Assembly (NCBI RefSeq): GCF_013874595.1
Contig: NZ_CP059431.1
Coordinates: 992,001-1,056,000 of the forward strand
Direction: 5' to 3'
Length of the DNA stretch: 64,000 bases
Source: Flavobacterium sp. xlx-214
Lineage (GTDB): Bacteria; Bacteroidota; Bacteroidia; Flavobacteriales; Flavobacteriaceae
A program made the position numbers and the translations under genes. Under the pieces are notes generated by a model that saw only the letters and a program-made list of their open reading frames with translations, was not told the DNA's origin and did no database searches. Below, piece after piece: positions 51,585-63,168 of the stretch. Within the stretch, counting starts at the first letter, position 1; the number at the start of each line of letters is the position of its first letter.

Positions 51585-53279
51585 TTAAACAAAGCCTAAA
51601 TCTTTTATATGCAATTGTACAGTTATCTTATCTTTCCATTGGTTTTCTGATAACGAATACACCATATTTATTAATTTAAGGTTTTTTGTTTCGTTAAGTA
51701 AATATCCTTTTTTAAAAGCAATGGCTGCGAAACCTTGCGAGTTGTTTTGTTTAACAAACAAACGCAAATGCTCGTTATTTTTACCTATTGCTTGTGCTTT
51801 TCCCGTATCGAAGACATTTTGAGTTAAAAACACTGGCGACATATTCTCAGGGCCGTGGGGTTCAAACTGTTTTAAGATGCGTAGTGTTTTTTCATCGAAC
51901 TCATTAAAATCAACAAGGGCATCAATCTCAATTTCTTCTATTAATTGTTCTTCTTTAATAGATGCTTTTACTACTTCTTCAAACTTATTTTTAAACAAAT
52001 CGTATTGCGCTTCTTCAAGCGTTAAACCTGCAGCATACATATGCCCGCCAAATTGTACTAAATATTCTGAACACTTCTCTAATGCTTGGTACACATCAAA
52101 TCCTTTCACCGATCGTGCCGATGCGGCTAACTTATCACCGCTTTTGGTAAACACCAATGTAGGACGGTAATAGGTTTCTATTAATCGCGATGCTACAATA
52201 CCAATAACGCCTTTGTGCCAAGTTTCGTGGTATACTACAGATGTGTATTGAGTTTCTTCGTTATTATTAACTATTTGCTGTAAAGCTTCTTCGGTTATTT
52301 GCTGATCTAAAACTCTTCTGTCTTGGTTAAATTCATCAATTTCTTTAGCACATTCAATCGCTTCATTCAAGTTAAATTCAGTAAGCAAACGCACAGCATA
52401 ATTTCCGTGTTTAATGCGTCCGGCAGCATTTATTCGAGGTGCAATCTTAAAAACAACATCGGTAATGGTGAATTCTTTAATCGAAAACTGTTTCATCATT
52501 GCCAGAATACCAGGTCGAGGATTATTATTGATAACTTGTAAACCGTAGTAAGCCAAAATACGATTTTCATCAACAATAGGAACTATATCAGCTGCAATTG
52601 CTGTTGCAACCAAATCTAAATAGGGAATTAAATCTTCTATGGTTTGATTTCGATTTGCCGCAAGTGCTTGAATCAATTTAAAACCAACCCCGCATCCACA
52701 CAATTCTTTAAACGGATAGTTGCAATCTTTTTGTTTAGGATCTAAAACAGCGACTGCATTTGGAATTTCATTGCTTGGTAAATGATGGTCACAGATTACA
52801 AAATCGATTCCTTTTTTGTTGGCGTATGCTATTTTATCGATTGATTTAATACCGCAATCTAATGCAATAATCAATGTAATTTCATTGTCTTCAGCATAAT
52901 CGATTCCTTGGTTTGAAATTCCGTAACCTTCGGCATAACGATCAGGAATGTAAGTATCTACATCGGGATAAAAACTTTTTAAATACGATGACATCAAGGC
53001 AACCGCCGTGGTTCCATCAACATCGTAATCGCCAAAAACCAAAATACGTTCGTTGGTTTCAATAGCTTTTTCGATACGTGCAACAGCCTTATCCATATCT
53101 TTCATTAAATACGGATTGTACAGATCTGTTAATTCTGGACGAAAAAACTTTTTTGCTTCTTCAAAAGTTTTAACGCCACGTTGCGCCAATAACGTAGCTA
53201 TAAGTGGACTTACATTTAAAGAATGAATTAAATGTTGAACAATTTCAGGATTAGGTTTTTGTTTTAATGACCAACGCAT
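51585..53279 (-). CDS. recJ: single-stranded-DNA-specific exonuclease RecJ
   Basis: 564 residues. A 5'-3' ssDNA exonuclease acting in recombination and mismatch repair. The DHH motifs are clear: VFGDYDVDGTTAVALM (motif I), ALDCGIKS (II), ICDHHLPSNE (III), NAAGRIKHG (DHHA region entry) and the DHHA1 SARSVKGFDVYQALE and GGHMYAAGLTLEE. Start MRWSLKQKPNPEIVQHL is typical. It is followed by nothing on the same strand until the carboxylase terminator and is not obviously coupled to the upstream unknown genes. Confidence 0.95.
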   Translation of the reverse strand: MRWSLKQKPNPEIVQHLIHSLNVSPLIATLLAQRGVKTFEEAKKFFRPELTDLYNPYLMKDMDKAVARIEKAIETNERILVFGDYDVDGTTAVALMSSYLKSFYPDVDTYIPDRYAEGYGISNQGIDYAEDNEITLIIALDCGIKSIDKIAYANKKGIDFVICDHHLPSNEIPNAVAVLDPKQKDCNYPFKELCGCGVGFKLIQALAANRNQTIEDLIPYLDLVATAIAADIVPIVDENRILAYYGLQVINNNPRPGILAMMKQFSIKEFTITDVVFKIAPRINAAGRIKHGNYAVRLLTEFNLNEAIECAKEIDEFNQDRRVLDQQITEEALQQIVNNNEETQYTSVVYHETWHKGVIGIVASRLIETYYRPTLVFTKSGDKLAASARSVKGFDVYQALEKCSEYLVQFGGHMYAAGLTLEEAQYDLFKNKFEEVVKASIKEEQLIEEIEIDALVDFNEFDEKTLRILKQFEPHGPENMSPVFLTQNVFDTGKAQAIGKNNEHLRLFVKQNNSQGFAAIAFKKGYLLNETKNLKLINMVYSLSENQWKDKITVQLHIKDLGFV

Positions 53280-53296
53280 TTGGAATGTAAATTTAG

Positions 53297-53572
53297 TTAC
53301 TTAAAAAAAGCTAACCAACTTATAAATATAATGAGTGCTAAACCAAGAATATTTATACTTAATATAAAAGTGTTGTCTTTATACTTATTAAAAAAAATTA
53401 ATATAGATGGAATGAAGAGAATGTTTAAAAACAGTAAAAAAGGGAGAAACATAAAACCAAATCCCATTGCTCCACCAGATGTTTTAATTATTTCATAAGA
53501 TATAGGGATCCAATAAATGTTCGATAATATTATTATAATTGCAATAATTCTATTTATTGTTTTTACACTCAT
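53297..53572 (-). CDS. small membrane protein, coupled to a 47-residue ORF
   Basis: 91 residues with three hydrophobic helices (about 8–28, 36–60 and 68–90) and few charges. No family recognised. Its ATG shares one base with the stop of the upstream 47-residue ORF (TAATG), a coupling that supports both as genes. It ends 17 bases before recJ starts. Confidence 0.6.
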   Translation of the reverse strand: MSVKTINRIIAIIIILSNIYWIPISYEIIKTSGGAMGFGFMFLPFLLFLNILFIPSILIFFNKYKDNTFILSINILGLALIIFISWLAFFK

Positions 53573-53715
53573 TAATCCTTCTTTATCTTTTTATCACTTT
53601 TGTTAGATTTATCGTTTTCAACAATAACTTTCTTTACTACTGATGAATCATATTTTGAGCTTTTATTTTCATTATTCTCAAAATGTTTTTCAAATAGCTT
53701 CTTTAAAAAGTACAT
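53572..53715 (-). CDS. 47-residue lysine-rich ORF
   Basis: ATG at 53715 encodes MYFLKKLFEKHFENNENKSS…, ending KSDKKIKKD with TAA at 53574–53572. The protein is charged, has no membrane segment and contains many Lys/Asn. It starts nine bases after the OsmC gene stop and overlaps the next ATG by one base. Small size limits certainty, but the chain of close spacings in one direction favours a real gene. Unknown function. Confidence 0.5.
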   Translation of the reverse strand: MYFLKKLFEKHFENNENKSSKYDSSVVKKVIVENDKSNKSDKKIKKD

Positions 53716-53724
53716 TACTTCTAA

Positions 53725-54147
53725 TTAAATAGTATGATACACAATTTCTGTAGTTACTGTAGCAAACGCACGGAACATTTGCATCACCCCGCAATATTTA
53801 TCAACCGATAATTCTACAGCGCGTGCTAATTTTTCTTCGTTTAAATTAGAACCGTAAAAATGGTAGGTAACCGTAACTTTGTCGTACACCTGTGGTTCGG
53901 TATTAGTTAAATTTCCTTCAGTTACAATGTTAAAATCGGTTACTTCTAATCGCATTTTTTTAATAAGCGAAGCAACATCTAATCCTGAGCAGCCCGCTAA
54001 AGCCGATAGCATTAATGCTTTTGGACGAAGTCCGTTGTTTGTTCCGCCAATTTCTTCGGTTGTATCTATCATTAATGAACCACCAGGGTTGGTTGATTCA
54101 AACTGCATATTTCCTTTCCACGTTGTGGTAATGATGTGACTACTCAT
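53725..54147 (-). CDS. OsmC/Ohr family peroxidase-like protein
   Basis: 140 residues. The two redox cysteines of the OsmC/Ohr fold are present at C53 (SALAGCSGLDVASL) and C119 (DKYCGVM). Members reduce organic hydroperoxides with a thiol partner in the cytoplasm. The sequence is nearer the general OsmC (YhfA-like) subgroup than to Ohr. The start overlaps the end of rsmI by eight bases, so the two are cotranslated. Confidence 0.88.
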   Translation of the reverse strand: MSSHIITTTWKGNMQFESTNPGGSLMIDTTEEIGGTNNGLRPKALMLSALAGCSGLDVASLIKKMRLEVTDFNIVTEGNLTNTEPQVYDKVTVTYHFYGSNLNEEKLARAVELSVDKYCGVMQMFRAFATVTTEIVYHTI

Positions 54148-54835
54148 ACTTTTTCCTTTTTTCTTTTGATTTTCCTGCTACAACTACTACAATTTCTCCT
54201 TTGGGTGCTTTGGTTTCAAAATGGTGCAAAACTTCTTCAACCGTTCCGCGAACTGTTTCTTCGTGTAATTTAGACAATTCTCTTGAAACCGAAATTTGAC
54301 GATCAACGCCAAAATATTCCTTAAACTCTTGTAAAGTTTTTACCAATTTATGAGGTGATACATATAATATCATGGTACGAATTTCTTCGGCCAATATTAA
54401 AAAACGCGTTTGACGTCCTTTTTTATCAGGCAAAAAACCTTCGAAAACAAATTTATCGTTTGGTAAACCACTATTAACTAAAGCAGGCACAAAAGCAGTT
54501 GCTCCAGGCAAACATTCTACAGCAATGCCGTTTTCAACACAAGCACGTGTTAATAGAAAACCCGGATCAGAAATAGCGGGCGTACCAGCATCGGAAATCA
54601 AGGCAATGGTTTGTCCGTTCTTTAATTTTTGCACCGTATGCTCTACTGTTTGATGTTCGTTATGCATATGGTGGCTGTGCATTTGTGTACCAATTTCAAA
54701 ATGCTTTAACAGTTTACTACTGGTACGAGTATCTTCGGCCAAAATCAAATCGACTTCTTTTAAAACCTTAATGGCTCTAAAAGTCATATCTTCTAAATTG
54801 CCAATAGGCGTAGGCACTATATATAATTTACTCAT
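54140..54835 (-). CDS. rsmI: 16S rRNA (cytidine-1402-2'-O)-methyltransferase
   Basis: 231 residues of the SAM-dependent tetrapyrrole-methylase fold. Family blocks MSKLYIVPTPIGNLEDMTFRA, LILAEDTRTSSKLLKHF, LISDAGTPAISDPGFLL and ALVNSGLPNDKFVFEGFLP are all present (each quoted in part). It methylates the ribose of C1402 in the decoding centre. Slightly shorter than the E. coli enzyme. It is followed by OsmC and preceded four bases away by an acidic unknown gene, forming one operon. Confidence 0.94.
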   Translation of the reverse strand: MSKLYIVPTPIGNLEDMTFRAIKVLKEVDLILAEDTRTSSKLLKHFEIGTQMHSHHMHNEHQTVEHTVQKLKNGQTIALISDAGTPAISDPGFLLTRACVENGIAVECLPGATAFVPALVNSGLPNDKFVFEGFLPDKKGRQTRFLILAEEIRTMILYVSPHKLVKTLQEFKEYFGVDRQISVSRELSKLHEETVRGTVEEVLHHFETKAPKGEIVVVVAGKSKEKRKKYE

Positions 54836-54838
54836 TTA

Positions 54839-55858
54839 CTATAAAAATCTTTTTTCAACCAACTCCATAAATCGGTTTTCATAATCTTCTTTACCGTGCC
54901 AATTGTTAAACTCGGGCTTTACTAAATCATCGATAAAATCTTTGGCTTCTTGATAACTTTCAATCGTATTTAACTGAGAAATTACTCGGTTTAGATCGTC
55001 ACTATTGCCATTGAATAGATTCTTTTCAAAAGCAATTCGATCGTTTAGACCAATGGATATTTTATGCGCAAAGGCATCGTTTATTGATTTGTTCAATGGC
55101 GCCTGACGATATGTTTGGTTTGAAGGAACTTCAGCTTGATTAGAAACAAAATGCTGTGTTGCTTTTTTGTTTAAAACCTCTTCCGCTTCGTTTTTTATTG
55201 GATTATTTTCAAACAATTCAGTATGTGCTACAGAAAAAACAGGATCTATCTCTAAAGCCACACGCTCTACGGCTTCTTTAGCATCTTCAATAGGATTATG
55301 GCTTTCAATATCGGCAATTTCTTCGTCAATTTCGGCAACTGTTTTTTGTGTTTCTTCTATTGATGGGGTAAATTCAATCACTTCTGTAACATCCTCTATT
55401 TCTTCCTCAATATCCAAAACATCATCATTCGTTGTTAAGGTTTCAGTTGTAATTTCGTCATCGGTCTCTAATATATCATCATTTCCATTAACCTCAAATG
55501 TAGTGTTACTTGTTTCAACAGGTGTTTCAATATCCTCTTCAAAAGCAATAATGTCGTTGTTTTTTGTGTCTTCTAGTAAATCATTGACAATGTCTGCCGA
55601 CATATAATTAGGTTCTTCAGAAGTAACTGATACAGAATCATCAACTTTTTCAATGGATTTATTTGCTACTTCAAACAGTTTTTCCTCTGTTATTGATGGA
55701 TCTAATCTAAACTTATTATCTTCATAAAATTGTAACAGTATCAATTTGTTATGCAACAATTCTGTTTCTTTCAAAAGAGTTGAAATATCAGATTTGTCTT
55801 TCAACTTTAAAATTCTGTGAGCAATACTAATTAAATCAGATTCAATGATTTTCTTCAT
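54839..55858 (-). CDS. hypothetical acidic protein with conserved ends
   Basis: 339 residues. The N-terminal 80 residues are helical (LISIAHRILKLKDKSDISTL), the centre (about 85–215) is a low-complexity acidic stretch rich in Asp, Glu and Thr, and the C-terminal 80 residues (AHKISIGLNDRIAFEKNLFN … IESYQEAKDFIDDLVKP) look like a folded helical module. No membrane segment. This layout, with two conserved ends and a variable acidic linker, is known to me from unnamed Bacteroidota proteins next to rsmI or tdk. Function unknown. Confidence 0.72.
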   Translation of the reverse strand: MKKIIESDLISIAHRILKLKDKSDISTLLKETELLHNKLILLQFYEDNKFRLDPSITEEKLFEVANKSIEKVDDSVSVTSEEPNYMSADIVNDLLEDTKNNDIIAFEEDIETPVETSNTTFEVNGNDDILETDDEITTETLTTNDDVLDIEEEIEDVTEVIEFTPSIEETQKTVAEIDEEIADIESHNPIEDAKEAVERVALEIDPVFSVAHTELFENNPIKNEAEEVLNKKATQHFVSNQAEVPSNQTYRQAPLNKSINDAFAHKISIGLNDRIAFEKNLFNGNSDDLNRVISQLNTIESYQEAKDFIDDLVKPEFNNWHGKEDYENRFMELVEKRFL

Positions 55859-55896
55859 AACTTTTCTAGCATTAAAATTTAACCAACTATTTTTGA

Positions 55897-55904
55897 TAAA
55901 TTTG
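55897..55904 (+). promoter_or_regulatory. promoter -7 element of tdk
   Basis: TAAATTTG, an exact TAnnTTTG match, 52 bases before the tdk ATG in the divergent gap with the acidic unknown gene. Confidence 0.55.
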
Positions 55905-55956
55905 TTTTGTTACAAAGTAACAGAAAAAACTGTTTTTAAATACTATTATTACAAAA

Positions 55957-56544
55957 ATGTTTCTTGAAAATACAGTAAACCATAAAGAACAATTTGGTTG
56001 GATTGAAGTTATTTGCGGATCGATGTTCTCTGGTAAAACCGAAGAATTAATCAGGCGTTTGCGTAGAGCGCAATTTGCAAAACAACGTGTTGAGATTTTT
56101 AAACCAGCAGTTGACACGCGCTATGATGATGATAATGTGGTTTCGCATCAAGGCACCGAAATTAGATCTACCGCTGTACCTGCCGCTGCTAACATTCGTA
56201 TTTTAGCCGATGGTTGTGATGTTATTGGTATTGATGAAGCGCAGTTTTTTGATGATGAAATTGTGACCGTTTGCAATGATTTAGCAAATGCTGGCGTGCG
56301 TGTTATTGTGGCGGGTTTGGATATGGATTTTAAAGGGAAACCTTTTGGACCAATGCCTGCGCTTATGGCAACAGCGGAATATGTTACTAAAGTTCACGCT
56401 GTTTGTACCCGTACAGGAAATTTAGCTAATTATAGTTTTAGAAAAGCGGCTAATGATAACTTAGTGATGCTTGGCGAAACCGATGAATACGAACCTTTAA
56501 GCAGAGCTGCTTATTACAAAGCAATGCATGAGAATAAAAAATAA
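55957..56544 (+). CDS. tdk: thymidine kinase without the canonical zinc cysteines
   Basis: 195 residues. It phosphorylates thymidine with ATP in pyrimidine salvage. The Walker A GSMFSGKTEE (21–30), the DEAQFFDD catalytic-base region and the lasso tail MLGETDEYEPLSRAAYY are clear. Of the four zinc-ligand positions of type II thymidine kinases only C150 remains; the others read T153, S182 and A185. Related flavobacterial proteins share such losses, so the protein is probably functional but zinc-free. Monocistronic. Confidence 0.93.
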   Translation: MFLENTVNHKEQFGWIEVICGSMFSGKTEELIRRLRRAQFAKQRVEIFKPAVDTRYDDDNVVSHQGTEIRSTAVPAAANIRILADGCDVIGIDEAQFFDDEIVTVCNDLANAGVRVIVAGLDMDFKGKPFGPMPALMATAEYVTKVHAVCTRTGNLANYSFRKAANDNLVMLGETDEYEPLSRAAYYKAMHENKK

Positions 56545-56693
56545 AGCCAGCTTTTAAAAAGTAGTTTGATGCTCTTGTAGTAGCAGAGGTTGTTTAGGTT
56601 AAATGCGTTATGTAACCCCCCTGCGCAAAAGCCATTTAAAAAAAAGAATAAAAAAAGGGTAAAAAATATTAGGAAAAAGGAAATAAAAGGGAG

Positions 56694-56701
56694 TATCTTT
56701 G
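56694..56701 (+). promoter_or_regulatory. rRNA operon promoter P1 core
   Basis: TATCTTTG followed by CACTCGCA. The same downstream string occurs at the small-RNA promoter at 41622. No clear -33 TTG. Confidence 0.62.
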
Positions 56702-56792
56702 CACTCGCATTACAGAAATAACGTTCATTTAAAGATTTGGTAACACAATAAAAATTTAGAAAATAAATTTGGATTGTAAATAAAAAAGGTTG

Positions 56793-56800
56793 TAGCTTTG
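56793..56800 (+). promoter_or_regulatory. rRNA operon promoter P2 core
   Basis: TAGCTTTG, with TTTG at 56768–56771 about 21 bases upstream as the -33 element. Confidence 0.68.
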
Positions 56801-56907
56801 CAATCCGATTCCGAAAGGAGTTTTGTAAAAGTTCATAATTTTTTAAGGTTAAAAAAATCGTTTAAAAATTTTTTCAAAAAAAATTTGCGAGATTAAAAAA
56901 GAGTTAC

Positions 56908-56915
56908 TACTTTTG
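56908..56915 (+). promoter_or_regulatory. rRNA operon promoter P3 core
   Basis: TACTTTTG, with TTTG at 56884–56887 twenty bases upstream. It is the promoter nearest 16S, about 135 bases from its 5' end. Confidence 0.68.
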
Positions 56916-57049
56916 CAACCGCTTTAAGAAACAAGGCGAGAGAATAAGAAGATACGTTCATAGACATATTGGATTAACAGAGAATAAAGAGTAAGAGCTT
57001 TTAGGTAACTAAGAGGTCTTGAACAACACATCAAAAATATAAAAAATAT

Positions 57050-58569
<1,520 letters not shown>

Positions 58570-58636
58570 AGAGATGGTTCAAGCATCTTTTACTCTTTAA
58601 CTGTTGGTTCAAAAAACAAGAATAATTAAAATACAG

Positions 58637-58710
58637 AGTCTCGTAGCTCAGCTGGTTAGAGTACTACACTGATAATGTAGGGGTCGGCAGTTCGAGTCTG
58701 CCCGGGACTA
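58637..58710 (+). tRNA. tRNA-Ile (GAT)
   Basis: A 74-nt cloverleaf: acceptor AGTCTCG/CGGGACT with one T·G pair, discriminator A, anticodon loop CTGATAA with GAT, and T-loop TTCGAGT. CCA is not encoded. It is the first tRNA in the 16S–23S spacer. Confidence 0.96.
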
Positions 58711-58800
58711 CTATTTAAGTTATTTAAAAGGAAATTTTAGAAGTTGAGTTATCAACAATCCGCTGAAAGCTAACGGCTGATAACTGCAAGCTAAAAACAC

Positions 58801-58874
58801 GGGGGATTAGCTCAGCTGGCTAGAGCGCCTGCCTTGCACGCAGGAGGTCATCGGTTCGACTCCGATATTCTCCA
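58801..58874 (+). tRNA. tRNA-Ala (TGC)
   Basis: A 74-nt cloverleaf: acceptor GGGGGAT/ATTCTCC with two G·T pairs, discriminator A, anticodon loop CTTGCAC with TGC, and T-loop TTCGACT. CCA is not encoded. It is the second tRNA of the 16S–23S spacer, 90 bases after tRNA-Ile. Confidence 0.96.
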
Positions 58875-59059
58875 CTATCTTAAGAAGATAGAGAATAGAA
58901 AAGAGAAAATAGACTTAGTCTGTTATCTATCATCTATACTCTATTATCTAAAGGAAAAGTTCATTGACATATTGAGATACATTTAAAAAGTAGAAAAATA
59001 TTATAGTAAAATAATATAAAGCACATTTTTAATCTTTTGAGATTAAAAAGTAGAGCACA

Positions 59060-61933
<2,874 letters not shown>

Positions 61934-62123
61934 GTGCTCTAGGGATTGCTTTATAAATTATAGTATTAAGATTTTAGAATTAAGTATTAAGACTAAAATA
62001 GCTACAGAATAGTATCAAAAATATGTTAACAATATTGCAGCAAAGCTGCGTTTAAAGTTCCAAGTTTAAAGTTAAAGGTTGCAAACCTTAAACAAAAAAA
62101 ACGTGAAACCTTAAACAAAAACT

Positions 62124-62233
62124 TAGGGTGGTTATAGCGTTGGGGCTCACCTCTTCCCATCTCGAACAGAGAAGTTAAGCCCAATTGCGCAGATGGTACT
62201 GCATATTAATGTGGGAGAGTATGTCACCGCCTT
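62124..62233 (+). rRNA. rrf: 5S ribosomal RNA
   Basis: About 110 nt. The terminal helix GGTGGT/ACCGCC closes the molecule, and internal CACCTCTTCCCATCTCGAAC and AGAAGTTAAGC are the conserved loop-B/C segments. It is followed directly by the operon terminator. End positions are estimated to within a few bases. Confidence 0.95.
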
Positions 62234-62240
62234 TTTTTAG

Positions 62241-62275
62241 AAACCCCTTCACGAAAGTGAAGGGGTTTTCTTTTT
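62241..62275 (+). terminator. rRNA operon terminator
   Basis: A 12-bp stem AAACCCCTTCAC/GTGAAGGGGTTT with a GAAA tetraloop followed by a T-rich tract, right after 5S. Confidence 0.93.
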
Positions 62276-62407
62276 ATAATCCTTATCAGACACAAGCGCA
62301 GCGAACTGACGAAGTAAATGCTGGGGATTTTTTGTTTTGGATAATTAAATGTTTTTTTTTTTTGATTATAAGGTTTAATTGATATTTTTATAATCAATTT
62401 AAAAACC

Positions 62408-63115
62408 ATGAATAACCTTGTAAACTACTATTTTTACTTACTGTTTTTAATATCAATTACTGTAAATGCACAAAACAGTACTTACACCCAAAAAGCTGAA
62501 TACGGATATAAAGGGGCTGTGAAAAAAGTTACCAGCTATATAGTTGATGCAACTAAATATACTATTCCTACAGATACTGTTGCATTTACTGGTAAAACCA
62601 TTATGACTTTTACCAAAAATGGAGATGTTATCAACTATTTGCGTAGATACAATCAGCCTAAATACAACTATAAAAGTAAAGCTGTTTTTAAAGGAATAGG
62701 AAAAAACATTAGTTATAAAGAAGAATATACTTTAAATGATGCTCCTGCTGAAAAAAAGGAATATCAATTTATTTGGACAAATCCTTTAGAGTATAAAATT
62801 GTTGTTAATAAAGATTCGTTAAACCAAGTACGTACTATTACTTTAAACAATGATTTTAGCATTCATAAAGTTACTTTTAAAGGACTTAATTATTTTTCTG
62901 AAGAACAAGCAACCTATCAATACGCTAACAATTTATTAGAAAAAATTACTTACAAAGTAACAATTACTAATAATGAAGAAACTAACACAAAAGAAGATAT
63001 TCGTTTAATAAAAGCAGTTGATGTTTACAACAACCCCACGGTAATTTACTTTTTTGAAAAAGAAAGCAGTCGAGTACCTAAATCTGTTGTGTTTAAGTAT
63101 TATGAATATTATTAA
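62408..63115 (+). CDS. secreted protein of unknown function
   Basis: 235 residues with a signal peptide (MNNLVNYYFYLLFLISITVNAQ). The mature part is beta-rich and lysine-rich (GYKGAVKKVTSYIVDATKYT, KVTFKGLNYFSEEQATYQYA), resembling the RHS/YD-like or outer-membrane-associated unknown proteins of Flavobacteriaceae, but no family can be named. The upstream 62281–62330 contains a scrap of the dispersed CGAACTGACGAAG repeat. The transcript ends in a strong shared terminator. Confidence 0.7.
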   Translation: MNNLVNYYFYLLFLISITVNAQNSTYTQKAEYGYKGAVKKVTSYIVDATKYTIPTDTVAFTGKTIMTFTKNGDVINYLRRYNQPKYNYKSKAVFKGIGKNISYKEEYTLNDAPAEKKEYQFIWTNPLEYKIVVNKDSLNQVRTITLNNDFSIHKVTFKGLNYFSEEQATYQYANNLLEKITYKVTITNNEETNTKEDIRLIKAVDVYNNPTVIYFFEKESSRVPKSVVFKYYEYY

Positions 63116-63131
63116 GGAGAAGATTAAAATT

Positions 63132-63168
63132 AAAAAGAAAGAGAGTCATATTGACTCTCTTTCTTTTT
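63132..63168. terminator. bidirectional intrinsic terminator
   Basis: A 17-bp perfect stem (63132–63148 with 63152–63168: AAAAAGAAAGAGAGTCA / TGACTCTCTTTCTTTTT) between the secreted protein gene and the convergent DUF808 gene. Confidence 0.92.

Larger units (their letters stand above)
56545..57049 (+). other. rRNA operon leader with tandem promoters
   Basis: A 505-bp AT-rich non-coding stretch between tdk and 16S. It contains three exact TAnnTTTG cores in tandem at 56694, 56793 and 56908, each followed by a short GC-richer start region (GCACTCGCA, CAATCCGATT, CAACCGCTTT), then the transcribed leader from about 56920 to the 16S 5' end. No ORF is supported. Confidence 0.8.
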
